A DNA stretch of 64,000 nucleotides from Actinomycetota bacterium. Its GTDB lineage: Bacteria; Actinomycetota; CADDZG01; JAHWKV01. The stretch is taken from contig JAUJPC010000002.1 of NCBI GenBank assembly GCA_030447305.1, positions 190,815-254,814 on the forward strand, read 5' to 3'. The notes below the pieces were generated by a model. The model had not been told where the DNA came from and searched no databases. It worked only from the letters and a program-made list of their open reading frames with translations. This document shows, piece after piece, positions 44,676 through 54,279 of this stretch (its first letter is position 1; the number at the start of each line of letters is the position of its first letter). The position numbers and the translations under genes were made by a program.

Positions 44676-44924
44676 TTACTGAGATCGCCAGCGGAAAACC
44701 GAGAACACGTCGGAGAAGTCATCGGTCCAAACCCGCGATCCCGGCGTGGTCACGATCGTGACATGAGGGCGCTCCGTCGAGGTCAGCTGTCCCAAGGCTT
44801 CAAGATCCGTTTCACGAGGAATCGCCTCGTGGCCGAGTTTGGTTACAACTTCCGCTACCTCGTGAACCCTGCGCAGGTGCCCGTCGGCGATCAATATCCG
44901 GAGCCGCTCTGTGTCTTCAAGCAT
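44676..44924 (-). CDS. Truncated response-regulator-like receiver fragment
   Basis: An 82-residue reading frame: LRILIADGHLRRVHEVAEVV then LGHEAI and RPHVTIV follow the first half of a receiver domain of the type found in actinobacterial ANTAR or response regulators. The acidic pair is replaced by ADG, the phosphorylation strand is weak, and the second half of the domain is missing. Either a remnant or a frameshifted gene. It diverges from the SpoIIE phosphatase gene. Confidence 0.4.
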   Translation of the reverse strand: MLEDTERLRILIADGHLRRVHEVAEVVTKLGHEAIPRETDLEALGQLTSTERPHVTIVTTPGSRVWTDDFSDVFSVFRWRSQ

Positions 44925-45094
44925 GACTTCGGGGCATTGGGGCAACTCGCTTCTCTTTAGGGCTGCGACATGTAGAATAGGCAAACCGTATGGTCCGAGC
45001 AAACGGCCAATGCGGGTTGTTCACCCCAGCCCCCGGCTCCCGGCGACCATCAAGTCCAAGCAGCGTCCGGCCATCCAGGCCGAGAGGGTGACAC

Positions 45095-46081
45095 TTGAAA
45101 TCCAAGCGCCTGCCATTCGAATTTCAGATCGCAACTTCCCATCCACATGGCTCCCGGCGAGCTCGTCGCCAGCTTTCTGTACAGGCTGGGCCTTTCCTGG
45201 ACGCTCGACCGGCTGACTGGAAAACCTCGCTTGGCTCAGTCGACTTAGTACTCAACCCGTCGCCCGTGAGGACCGTCGATTCGCAGGCAGTTTCATCTCC
45301 CGATGAAAGCCGTATACCCTCCGCGGTTCCCTGCATACCCGGGCTTGATATCGCCGCCGGCGCACTGCTGGGCACGGCCTCTAACGGTGCGGGCCCGGGA
45401 GGCGACTTCCTGGACGTTTTCAAGCTCAACGGTGGCTTCGGTATTTCGGTCGGAGCGGTCGCCGGAAGGGGACTAACGACCGCAGCGCTGGCCAAGGTGG
45501 CCAAGTTCACGCTGCAGGCGGAGGCCTTCCGGGACTCAGGTTCGCCCAACCCGGACGGTCTTCGGGCTCCCTCGGTCGATCTCACCATGCGGAGCGCCGG
45601 CGCCCTTTTGTCCCAGAGCCTTCGACGCCAAGCCGATCTCTCCCTGCTTTACGCGTACTACGAGCCACACGAGCGCTCCCTGACCTTTTGCAACTGCTCC
45701 CGCTGGCCGCCGGCGCTTCTGCACAACGGTGCGGTGAGCTTCTTGGAGGAGCGGCAGTCCCAGATCGGCCAGCAGTGGCACCGCCAATATCCTCCGGTTC
45801 AGCTGGCCCTGTCGCCCGGCGATGTCTTTGTTGCCTACACCGATGGCCTGCCCGAGGCCCGGCGAGGCAGGGGGACTCTGGGAGTCGGCCCGGTTCGGCG
45901 GGTCCTGCAGGATCACCCAGGGGACAGCGCAGGGGAGCTGATCCGGCACCTGCTTGCACTGCCCGGCGGCTTTTGCGGGGATGCGCAGCCGGCGAATGAT
46001 GCGGTGGTGCTGGTCGCAAAAGTAGGCAACAAAGACAAGCAGCCCGAAAATCACTCCCACGACACAACGTCGATCTATTGA
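45095..46081 (+). CDS. SpoIIE/PP2C-type serine phosphatase
   Basis: A 328-residue protein whose C-terminal 230 residues form a SpoIIE-type PP2C domain: GGDFLDVFKLNGG, VGAVAGRGLTTAALAKVAKF, VFVAYTDGLPEAR and NDAVVLVAKV hold the metal Asp residues. The first 75 residues have no recognised domain. Such phosphatases usually act on anti-anti-sigma factors in stress signalling. The TTG start follows GAGAGGGTG. Its stop overlaps the next gene (TTGA). Confidence 0.8.
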   Translation: MKSKRLPFEFQIATSHPHGSRRARRQLSVQAGPFLDARPADWKTSLGSVDLVLNPSPVRTVDSQAVSSPDESRIPSAVPCIPGLDIAAGALLGTASNGAGPGGDFLDVFKLNGGFGISVGAVAGRGLTTAALAKVAKFTLQAEAFRDSGSPNPDGLRAPSVDLTMRSAGALLSQSLRRQADLSLLYAYYEPHERSLTFCNCSRWPPALLHNGAVSFLEERQSQIGQQWHRQYPPVQLALSPGDVFVAYTDGLPEARRGRGTLGVGPVRRVLQDHPGDSAGELIRHLLALPGGFCGDAQPANDAVVLVAKVGNKDKQPENHSHDTTSIY

Positions 46082-46446
46082 AGCCCGGCGGCAGAACGGA
46101 CAATGTAAAGAACGAGGTAGTTGCCCGCGAAACGAACGAGTGGATTCGGGCTACCGCTCAGAGCTTTGGGTTTGGCGAAGCGCCCGCCAGATACATCTGC
46201 GAATGTAGTGCTCCCCACTGCCCGTCAATCGTGACTTTGCCCCTGGCGGCTTACGAGCTGGCCCGGATAGATGGACGGCAGTTCGTCATCTGCACTAACC
46301 ATGAGAATCCAGAGCTTGACTACGTCATATGGCAAGGCGAGGACTTCGCAATAGTGCAGATGCTGCCGGGACCGCCGTCCAGGGTCGCCCGCGATAGCGA
46401 TCCGAGGATAAGTGGACGGACCGCAGCCGGCGACCTGTTCCCCTAA
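46078..46446 (+). CDS. Small conserved actinobacterial protein with Cys-rich centre
   Basis: A 122-residue protein. VARETNEWIRATAQSFG, a CECSAPHCPS cluster (C-x-C-x4-C) and FVICTNHENPELDYVIWQ recall a small conserved group often found beside signalling genes, with no known function. The Cys set could bind a metal. It is translationally coupled to the SpoIIE phosphatase, so it may modulate that pathway. Confidence 0.6.
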   Translation: MKPGGRTDNVKNEVVARETNEWIRATAQSFGFGEAPARYICECSAPHCPSIVTLPLAAYELARIDGRQFVICTNHENPELDYVIWQGEDFAIVQMLPGPPSRVARDSDPRISGRTAAGDLFP

Positions 46447-46551
46447 AAATAGGCGTCTCATCCTTAGGCTCCAGGAACCCCGTCAACTCTGCTGACGCTC
46501 GGGCACCTTTCCTCGAGCGTCTTGTACGCTGGTTCAGTTCTCGGGACTCAA

Positions 46552-48326
46552 TTAACTTTCTAATCCATCCCCACCATGCCGGCGGCAAGGCGCGGCCAAA
46601 AAAGCTCTAAGGCGTAGCCGAAGGCTGGGAGACGCTTCGGTGCCGTCGCGGTCGCCCATGTTGGAGGTCGACCTCGGCGAAGGCGACGGCGACTCAGAAA
46701 CTCCATCTTCTTCTTCCTCCTCGGAGATGGGGTCAGGATCCGCAGCTTCTGCCTCAGGCGCCACGGGCGGTGCCCCCCGCAACTCTTCCTGGCGGTCCTC
46801 AGTCAGGCTCGGCCGGCCGGTATCGATCTCCTTCACCGCCTCAACCGCCTCTTCGGCGTTCCAACGCTCATTGGGCTGGATAGGCCGGTACTCGCCGTTC
46901 GGCCACAGGACGTACGCAGCGAAGCCGAGTGCTGCGACCGCCACCATGCCCAATGCCAGACCCAAAGCCGGCCTCTTCGAGTACAGGTTCGCGATTCCCT
47001 TGCCGAAACGCTTGAGGACGTTGAAGGCAGTGACCGACATTCCTCCTACAGGCAGCACAAGCATCAGGGACTGGATGCCGCCCACCGCAGCCTTGGCGAT
47101 GTCGCCACCGGACATTGCCTTGGAAATCTCCCTACGCTGTACGAACAAAGAGTCCCAGGTGGTAGCCAGCACGCGGGGGGCGCTGATGATCATCATGGTG
47201 AACAGCCCTAGCAGCACCGGGATGACGAGCAGCACCCACACCGTCACCACCTTGCGGACCCAGGGCTTGAGTTCCCTGACCTTCCTTGGCGTCTCCCGAT
47301 TCGGTATGAGGGACGACAAAGCCGGCTTGATCCGTCCGAAAAGGTCCGGTACTCCGGTGGAATCCGCCATGACGAAGTAACCGTCCAGCCGGAGGAAAGG
47401 AATGAAGTTGTAGATGATCAGCAGGTGCTGAATCATAATCAAGGTCAGGATGGGCTCGAAGCCGGTCAGGAAGTAGACCCCGCCTACGGCCAGCGAGAAG
47501 ATGGCGTTGAAGTAGACGCCCCCCAGGTCGGTGCGCACTTTGCCCGCTCTTCCAAGGCCGTAGACCTCCGTGACGTCGGTGAAGAACGCCGGCCAGATGA
47601 TGTAGATCCCGAACCCAATCTTGCCGGGTGTGGCCCCGCTGTACTTACAGGCGGTGGCGTGGCCCAGCTCGTGCCAGCCCACCGACAGTATTAACAAGGC
47701 GTAGAGCAGCAGCATGGTGAGAGGCTGATAAAGCGTGTCCCGCAGGCCCTGGCCGACTCCGTGGATTCCGAAGTACCAGATGTCGAGGGCCACGAGCCCG
47801 GCCAGCACGGCAAGAATCACCGGAGGCCAGAACAACGGCCGAAGGAGGCCGGCGATCACATTGACTGCCCGATCCGGGACGATAGTGCACCGCAGCTTAA
47901 GAGCGAGTAGCGGGTCGGGCTTCTTCAGCCGGGGCAGCTTGCCGTCCGGGCCGGGAACGATTCCGTCCGGGTGCAGGTTCTTGTCTATCAGAGTCTTGAC
48001 GTTGTCGGCACTCACTTTGCGGCCGTACTGCTCGCTCACACGCTCGGCGATCTCCTCCAGGCTCCGGCGCCCATCGATTTGCTCGACCAGCAGGTACATG
48101 AGCTTGGTCAGCTGGATAATCTGCCCGTCACCCCGCCGGATCAGGTAGCGACCCTCCTTGAAACCGGACCCCTCGTCCTCGCCCATAAGCTCCACGCCAT
48201 CGCGAGGCTAGGTGGGGGTTGAGCGCCAGATCCCCGTCCAGAGCTGAAGGGTGGCTCACCGTCGTTTGATGGACCGGTCGACACGTCGATCTGGACTGTG
48301 GGCTCCTCCGGGGGAAACATCTTCAT
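46552..48326 (-). CDS. PqqD-like domain fused to M50-type membrane zinc peptidase, one frameshift near start
   Basis: The N-terminal 90 residues look like a PqqD/RiPP-recognition winged fold (GRYLIRRGDGQIIQLTKLMY; RRSLEEIAERVSEQYGRKV). A multi-pass membrane region follows with the zinc motif HELGHATACKYSG and a second ligand region FLRLDGYFVMAD, as in site-2/M50 peptidases of peptide export systems. The tail is acidic and disordered. The main frame can only start at GTG 48195, but restoring one G near 48201 joins it to an upstream frame from 48326 (MKMFPPEEP) as PPPSLA-DGVELMGEDEG, the family-like N-terminus. Substrate unknown; see the small gene at 48448. Confidence 0.75.
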
Positions 48327-48406
48327 GGTGGGCTGCTCGCCGGATGCCGTCTTACCGGGGGGCTGGTCTTCTGAAATGCCGGGCCTCCGCTTTCAAAGTC
48401 AAAAGA

Positions 48407-48427
48407 GGCGGCCCCTAGTGGGCCGCC
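48407..48427 (-). terminator. Rho-independent terminator
   Basis: On the minus strand GGCGGCCC, ACTAG, GGGCCGCC is followed by TCTTTTG. An 8-bp perfect stem with a T tract, 21 bases after the small gene at 48448. It resembles the hairpin at 39119. Confidence 0.8.
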
Positions 48428-48447
48428 CCCTTCAGATACTCCTTTTG

Positions 48448-48705
48448 CTAACTCTTGTTCGGTATATCGACTCCACTCGGTGCCCGTTTTGGATCGTCGG
48501 TGCCGCTTGGGGTATCCCCCGAAGATGTCTTCCCGCTCCGCTGGACGATGGAAACGCGCTGGCTTGAAGAGACGTGGTTTACGGCGCCTTTCGGCTCCCC
48601 CACATTAGCGGCGACAGCTGCGGAGATTTTTCCCGCGACGTTTACCCCGGAATGCTCCTTCGGGTCAGGCGTAATGGTCTTGTTGACTACTTTTCTGATC
48701 CGCAT
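48448..48705 (-). CDS. Small Ser/Gly/Asn-rich protein next to the PqqD-M50 peptidase
   Basis: An 85-residue protein with a basic N-terminus (MRIRKVVNK) and a VNVAGKISAAVAANVGEP / HVSSSQRVSIVQRSG core, then a Ser/Thr/Pro/Asp tail. No family is recognised with confidence, but the composition is that of a natural small protein and it has its own terminator. It runs in the same direction as the peptidase gene just downstream, where PqqD-M50 systems often keep their peptide substrate. GGAGGG lies 12 bases before the ATG, rather far. Confidence 0.5.
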   Translation of the reverse strand: MRIRKVVNKTITPDPKEHSGVNVAGKISAAVAANVGEPKGAVNHVSSSQRVSIVQRSGKTSSGDTPSGTDDPKRAPSGVDIPNKS

Positions 48706-48886
48706 AGCATCTCAATTCCCTCCAGAAGTGTTCGCCAAACTCCGCAGACTGCGACTTTGGTCGCTCTTTGACCTGCCGGTAACTGGCAGGAAACCCCATC
48801 GTTACTTTGCGCCAATAGGTTAAGCCTCGGAGCGGCGTAAGCCCATTCAAGGCAGCACACGCTGAACGACAGCCAGGAGGTGGCGG

Positions 48887-49745
48887 ATGGACGGGTCAAC
48901 GAAGCTCGGTCTGACACAGGCGGGACTGCCCGCGGTGACATCAACGGAGAACGGCACCCCGCTCGTCGGGCCGGTCGAGCCGATTAGGACTGTTCCGATC
49001 GACTACGTACGTCCACCGGAACTGCTCGAGGACGTCATCACGGCCGCGTCGCTAAAGGCAGGACTATCGGTGAAGGATCTGGTGATACGGGGCTTTCTAG
49101 CAGGAGCATTCCTGGGGTTCGCGACGATCCTTGCCTTCACGGTTCGCAGCCAAGGTCTGCCGACGATTGTTGATGCTCTCATCTTTCCGGCCGGATTCGT
49201 GCTGCTGGTCCTGCTTGGGTTTGAGCTCGTCACCGGCAACTTCGCGATCCTGCCGGTCGGCGTGGCCGCCAAGCATGTTTCTGTTCGAGGTCTTCTTCGG
49301 ACTGGCGTCCGTCGCTCTCACCAACTTCGGCTCCATGGATGGGGGGCCGGTGGCAGAAATCATCAAGAAGGCGTCCATTGCCAAGACGGCTACCTATAGC
49401 GATCTCGGGGCATCCGGCTGGATGCTGGCCTTTGTGAAAGGCGTGCTGGCGAACTGGATGGTGACCGTCGGCGCCATGATGCTCTTCGTTTCCCGCTCGA
49501 CTACCGGCAAAGTTGTGACGATGTGGCTGCCGATCATGATCTTTTTCGCGCTTGGATATGAGCACTCGGTGGTCAATATGTTCGTTTTGCCGGCAGGCAT
49601 TATCCTCGGAGCCCCCGTGACAATTGCGGACTGGTGGGTTTGGAACCAGATTCCCGTCACGCTGGGCAATATTTTCGCCGGCTCGGTCCTCACCGGACTT
49701 GCGCTTTATCTGACGCACAAGCCGAGGAAGTCTGCCGTCGTCTAG
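48887..49745 (+). CDS. Formate/nitrite-family channel, disrupted by an internal deletion
   Basis: The first frame gives an FNT N-terminus (PPELLEDVITAASLKAGL; FPAGFVLLVLLGFELVTGNF; VSVRGLLR), the second the rest (VFFGLASVALTNFG; GGPVAEIIKK; FVKGVLANWMVTVG; FALGYEHSVVNMFVLPAG). The bases at 49289-49300 (GTCTTCTTCGGA) can be read both ways, as GLLR or as VFFG. The expected third membrane helix (an NW..V.LGN segment) is absent. A deletion between two copies of that short sequence would explain both facts. As it stands the channel should not fold; it could also be an assembly collapse. Confidence 0.75.
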
Positions 49746-49842
49746 GCCCTCGGGCCGGCAACTTTGCCGATGCCATGGTTCGCTGCAATCGAAGGAGGGA
49801 ATCCCTCCCCCGGAGTAGACGAACAGCCATGGAGAGGGTGGG

Positions 49843-50076
49843 ATGGAAAAAGAGATTCACGTCGTCCCGGAGACTGAAGACACCTGGGTGGTCGAGGCAG
49901 GCGAGGCCGGAATCGGATCACTTCACGAGACGAAAGAGGACGCTCTTGCAGAGGCTCGAGAGCTTGCCGTCGAAGAGAACCAGGCGGTCGTGGTTCACGG
50001 CGCAGATGGACAGATCAGGGAGCGAGAGGATCCCGACCTCCTGCGGTTGGAACTAGAAGAGGATTCAGCTGAATGA
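49843..50076 (+). CDS. DUF2188 protein
   Basis: A 77-residue acidic protein: HVVPETEDTWVVEAGEAG, TKEDALAEARELAVEE and VVHGADGQIRERED follow the DUF2188 pattern of a short beta-sheet plus helix. Function unknown; common in actinobacteria as a stand-alone stress-related gene. Its stop is followed by the convergent multicopper oxidase gene. Confidence 0.8.
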   Translation: MEKEIHVVPETEDTWVVEAGEAGIGSLHETKEDALAEARELAVEENQAVVVHGADGQIREREDPDLLRLELEEDSAE

Positions 50077-50097
50077 ACTAGCCATCGTCTGGGCGGC

Positions 50098-51454
50098 TTA
50101 CTTGTGGGCCGATCCATCAAGAACGGCGAACAGGCCCATCATCCCCAGGTCTTCGTGTTCGACGATGTGACAGTGGTACATAACGGTGCCCGTAAAGCCG
50201 GTGAAGGGGACAAGGATCTCAACCCGGTCTCCTTGGCCGAGGTTGACCGTGTCTCGCCACATTCGCCCGGGTTCCGGATTCTCATTTCGGCTGAGCACCA
50301 CGAAGGGAAAAATGTGGAGGTGGAAGGGATGATCCATGTCCGCCTCATTTACCAGCTCCCAATCTCGATAGAACCGGCCCTGCATTCAAAGTCGATACGG
50401 TTGGGATCAAACTGCCGGCTGTTGATGAGAAACCGCATGCCCCCGTGATGCATGTCCTCTGAAAGGACAAGTCTCCGGCGGGCGGTTGCCTCCGCCGGGC
50501 TGGGAAAAGTGACTGCCTGGATTGTTGGGGAGGACGCAACCGGAGGTGAAGCGGTCCGCGCCACGACGTAGCAAGAGCCAGAGCTTCTGCGTTTCCGAGA
50601 CGAGCTTCCCCTACGTGATGGCTCGCCGTAGCACCATTGGCCATCCCACTCATGTCGGCTCCGCGATCGTAGGGAAGGGCAACAAGGCCATGGTCGCCCG
50701 CCCCTTCAAAGTGAACTGCTACGTCGGCCCGCTCGCCGGGGGCCAGCAAGACAGAGTCAACCGGCTCGGGCTTCTCGGCAAAACCGACACCGGCACCCAG
50801 ATAGTTCATGACCTGTCCCTGTACCTGGAGTCGTAGATATCGGGCATTGCATGCGTTGATGAGCCGTAACCGGACGCTTCTTCCCGAAGTGTCGATGCGT
50901 GGAGTTCTCTCGCCATTGACCAGGATGAGATCGCCCTCCTTGCCATTGACCCAGTCTCCTGCGGTATGAGGAGCGGGGCGTCCATCCGCAATGGCAAGAT
51001 CCTTGACGACAAGCGTGTGCTGTTCGACGGGGGCTCCCGACGCCCGCGGGCCTGCAGGTTCGACAATCAAAGGACCCGCCAATCCGGCAAAAAGCTGGGG
51101 ACCAACTGAGCCATGACCATGCGGGTGATACCAGTAGGTGCCTGCCGATCCTTTTTGCACCTGGAATTCGTAGTCGCGGCTTTCGCCCCCGTTCACCAGG
51201 ACTCGGGGGTCGTCGACCTGCGGCGGAATTGAAAGCCCGTGTAAATGAAGATTTGTGGGTTCGCCCATTCGATTAACCAGCCGGACCCGGACATGCTCCC
51301 CCTCGAACATCCGCAGAGTCGGGCCTGGAAACTGGCCGTTGTAAGCGAGCAGCTCAATCTCTTGCCCGGCTACTGTCGTTGATGTGGGCGCCGCCTCGAG
51401 GATGATCTCCCGCATTTCCCAATGTTGGCAGGTTGGGAAGTTAAAAGGTGGCAT
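50098..51454 (-). CDS. Multicopper oxidase, two frameshifts
   Basis: A three-domain cuproxidase with all copper motifs, spread over three frames: NLHLHG and WYHPHGHGS (first frame), then HPFHLHIFPF and YHCHIVEHEDLGMMG (third frame). Frame one leaves near 50560 and is restored by one G (TGGCG to TGGGCG, giving ARTASPPVASS). Frame two leaves near 50362 and is restored by one T (ATTGGG to ATTTGGG, giving AGSIEIWELVNEADMDHPF). Start is uncertain: ATG 51454 or ATG 51415; no signal peptide is seen in either. Such enzymes oxidise Cu(I) or organic donors with oxygen. It diverges from trpB2. Confidence 0.8.
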
Positions 51455-51496
51455 CAGCTGATAGCTTCTGCTGCGACCGAGTAAGGAGCGAAGCTC

Positions 51497-52804
51497 ATGC
51501 CCTCTGAGTCCACCCATTTCACTCTCGACGAGAGCCAGATTCCGACCGCCTGGTTCAACGTCATCCCGTCGATGCCCACGCCTCCGTCACCCCCGATACA
51601 CCCCGGCACCAAGCAGCCGATCGGGCCGCACGATCTTGCACCGCTCTTCCCGATGGGGCTCATTCTGCAGGAGGTGACCACCGACGAGTGGATCGAGATC
51701 CCGGGTCCGGTGCTCGACCTCTACCGTCGCTACCGGCCAACGCCGCTGATCAGGGCCCGCGGCCTGGAAAAGGCGCTGGGGACCCCGGCGCGCATCTACT
51801 ACAAGTACGAAGGGGTCTCGCCCGCAGGCTCCCACAAGGCCAACACTGCGATCGCTCAGGCCTACTACAACCAGGCCGAGGGCGTTTCCAGACTCGCCTC
51901 GGAGACCGGTGCCGGTCAGTGGGGCAGCGCAATCGCTATGGCTTGCTCCTTCTTCGGCCTCGAGTGCCGGGTCTACATGGTCCGGGCCTCCTACGACCAG
52001 AGGCCCGGCCGCCGGGCGATGATGCAGACCTGGGGAGCAGCGGTTTGGCCATCTCCATCGCCGGACACCGCAGTTGGCCAGAAAATCCTCGCGGAAGACC
52101 CCAACTCACCGGGTTCTTTAGGGATCGCGATCTCCGAGGCGGTTGAGGATGCCCCCAAGAGGGAGGACACGAAGTACTGCCTCGGCAGCGTGCTCAACCA
52201 CGTGCTACTGCACCAAACGGTGATCGGCCTGGAGGCCAGGGCCCAGATGGAGAAGGCGGACGACTTCCCGGACGTCATCATCGGCTGCGTGGGCGGCGGG
52301 TCAAACTACGCCGGGTTGGCATATCCGTTCATCCCGGACAAGGTGCGTGACGGTAAGCAGATCAGGTTCATCGCCGCCGAGCCGTCGGCCTGCCCAACGC
52401 TTACCGAGGGGACCTTCGAGTATGACTTCGGGGATACCGCCCAGACCACGCCGTTGCTGGAGATGTTCACCCTGGGCCACGGCTTCATCCCTCCGCCCAT
52501 TCACTCGGGAGGGCTGCGCTACCACGGTGACGCCCCCAGCCTCAGCCGCCTGGTGAAGGACGGCGTGATCGAGGCCGTCGCCTACCCGCAGACCAAGGTA
52601 TTCGAGTCGGCCGTGCAGTTTGCCCGAGCGGAGGGGATCATTCCGGCGCCCGAGTCATCCCATGCGATCCGGACCGCCATGGATGAGGCGCTGGCGTGCA
52701 GGGAGACCGGAAGGGAGTCGGCGATCCTGTTCGGGCTGTCGGGTCACGGACTGCTCGACCTCTCGGCCTACGACAGGTACTTCGCCGGCGATCTGATCGA
52801 CTGA
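51497..52804 (+). CDS. trpB: TrpB2-type tryptophan synthase beta-like protein
   Basis: A 435-residue PLP enzyme of the TrpB2 group, longer than standard TrpB and without a TrpA partner here. PLP Lys in [11 protein letters not shown], glycine-rich phosphate loop [22 protein letters not shown], and the C-terminal [12 protein letters not shown]. TrpB2 makes tryptophan from indole and serine (or phosphoserine in some lineages). Its ATG lies 42 bases from the divergent oxidase start. Confidence 0.92.
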   Translation: MPSESTHFTLDESQIPTAWFNVIPSMPTPPSPPIHPGTKQPIGPHDLAPLFPMGLILQEVTTDEWIEIPGPVLDLYRRYRPTPLIRARGLEKALGTPARIYYKYEGVSPAGSHKANTAIAQAYYNQAEGVSRLASETGAGQWGSAIAMACSFFGLECRVYMVRASYDQRPGRRAMMQTWGAAVWPSPSPDTAVGQKILAEDPNSPGSLGIAISEAVEDAPKREDTKYCLGSVLNHVLLHQTVIGLEARAQMEKADDFPDVIIGCVGGGSNYAGLAYPFIPDKVRDGKQIRFIAAEPSACPTLTEGTFEYDFGDTAQTTPLLEMFTLGHGFIPPPIHSGGLRYHGDAPSLSRLVKDGVIEAVAYPQTKVFESAVQFARAEGIIPAPESSHAIRTAMDEALACRETGRESAILFGLSGHGLLDLSAYDRYFAGDLID

Positions 52805-52847
52805 GGCACCAGTTGCGAGAAGGCCTATCCTCCGGCCCTCTCTGCTC

Positions 52848-54249
52848 TCACCGCAGCACCTTGCCGCGAAGCCGCTGCAGGCCGTCGTATGCGGCGTACT
52901 TGTAGGCCTCGCTCAGCGTCGGGACGTTGTAGGTCGACTGGATGAAGTGATCGATGGGGAGTTTGGCCTGGACGGCAACCTGTCCGTGAGAGATAAGCTC
53001 GGCGGCGATGTCGCCCAGAATGTGAACCCCCAGCAGGGTCCGGTCATCGCTTCGAAACACCAGCTTCACCAGGCCCTCGGTGGCTCCGGAGATGTTTGCC
53101 TGGCGTTCCTCTTAAACCATCCCCGACCCACCTCGTAGTCGATGTTCTGCGCGGAAGCCGCCTCTTCGGTCAATCCAACCATTGCGACTTCGGGGATCGA
53201 GTACACGCCGAAGGGAGCGAGGTGGTTGACCACGTTCTCGTAGGGGGTGTCGAAAGCATGGACTGCTGCAACCCGCCCTTGTTCCATCGAAACCGATGCC
53301 AAGGCCGGCGGCCCGATTAGTCCCCGGCCGCGTAGATACCTTCGGCGGTAGTGCGGTACTGGTCGTCGACCAGGATCCGGTTCCGGGGGTCCACCTGGAT
53401 GCCGGTCTCCTCCAGGCCCAGGCCTTCGCTGTTGCCGGCCCGTCCGGCTGCCACTAGGACTTGCTCGGGACGAAGGGTCCGGCCGCTCGGCAGGTCGACC
53501 CTCAAGCCTTCCGAGTCCCTTTCCACGTGGGCCCTTCCCGCGTTCAGCAGGACGTGCATGCCCATCTGCCGGAATAGCTCAGCCAACAGGTTGGACATCT
53601 CGGAGTCGAGGAAGGGCAGCAGGCGTTCGGCTCCATCCACGAGGTACACCTCGGCGCCCAGGGTGGTGAAGATCGATGCGTACTCGCAACCGACCGCCCC
53701 GGCTCCGATCACAACCGTGGAGCGCACCGGCCGGTCCACCTTCACGATCTCCTCCGAGTCGTAGACGTCGGGGTCGTCGAAGGGGATCCCCGGAGGGTGG
53801 TAGGGGCGGGAACCGGTGGCGATGAGGATGCGCTCTGCCTGCAGCATCCGCTCGGACCCGTCGGCGGTTTTCACTATCACCCGCCGGCCCGGAGCCAGGC
53901 GGCCCTGTCCGCAGATCAGGTCGATCCCGTGCCGATCGAGGTTTGCTTTCACCGTATCGCTCATGGCCTTGATGACCTCCGCAGTGCGGCATCTAAGCAT
54001 CTCCACGGTTAGGTCAGGTTTGAGCTCCAGGTGAACCCCGTACACATCCCGGCGGCGAAATCCGGTGAGGTAGAGAGCAGTTTCCCGAAGTGTCTTGGTC
54101 GGGATGCCGGCGTTCGTGATGGGTGAGCCGCCCGGAATCGGCTGACGCTCCACGATCGGAACCCGCTTGTCGAAGTAGGCGGCCAGGGCAGCCGCCTTCT
54201 CACCGGCGGGCCCCGATCCGATGACTACGAAGTCGAAATGCTCAACCAT
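52848..54249 (-). CDS. sthA: Soluble pyridine nucleotide transhydrogenase SthA-like, two frameshifts
   Basis: A flavoprotein disulfide-reductase family member. FAD motif VVIGSGPAGEKAA, GGSPITNAGIPTKTLRETA in place of the redox Cys pair (as in SthA, which lacks it), NAD(P) motif VVIGAGAVGCEYAS, and dimerisation domain YSIPEVAMVGLTEEAA / TYNVPTLSEAYKYAAYDGL. The frame breaks at about 53318 (GD-x-IGPPALASVS; one base restores it) and about 53100 (NAR-ANISGATEGLVKL; CAGGCA to CAGGGCA). Rejoined length is about 467 residues, normal for SthA. It would interconvert NADPH and NADH. Confidence 0.85.
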
Positions 54250-54279
54250 GAGCACTCAATCTAACCCGCAACTCCGCTT

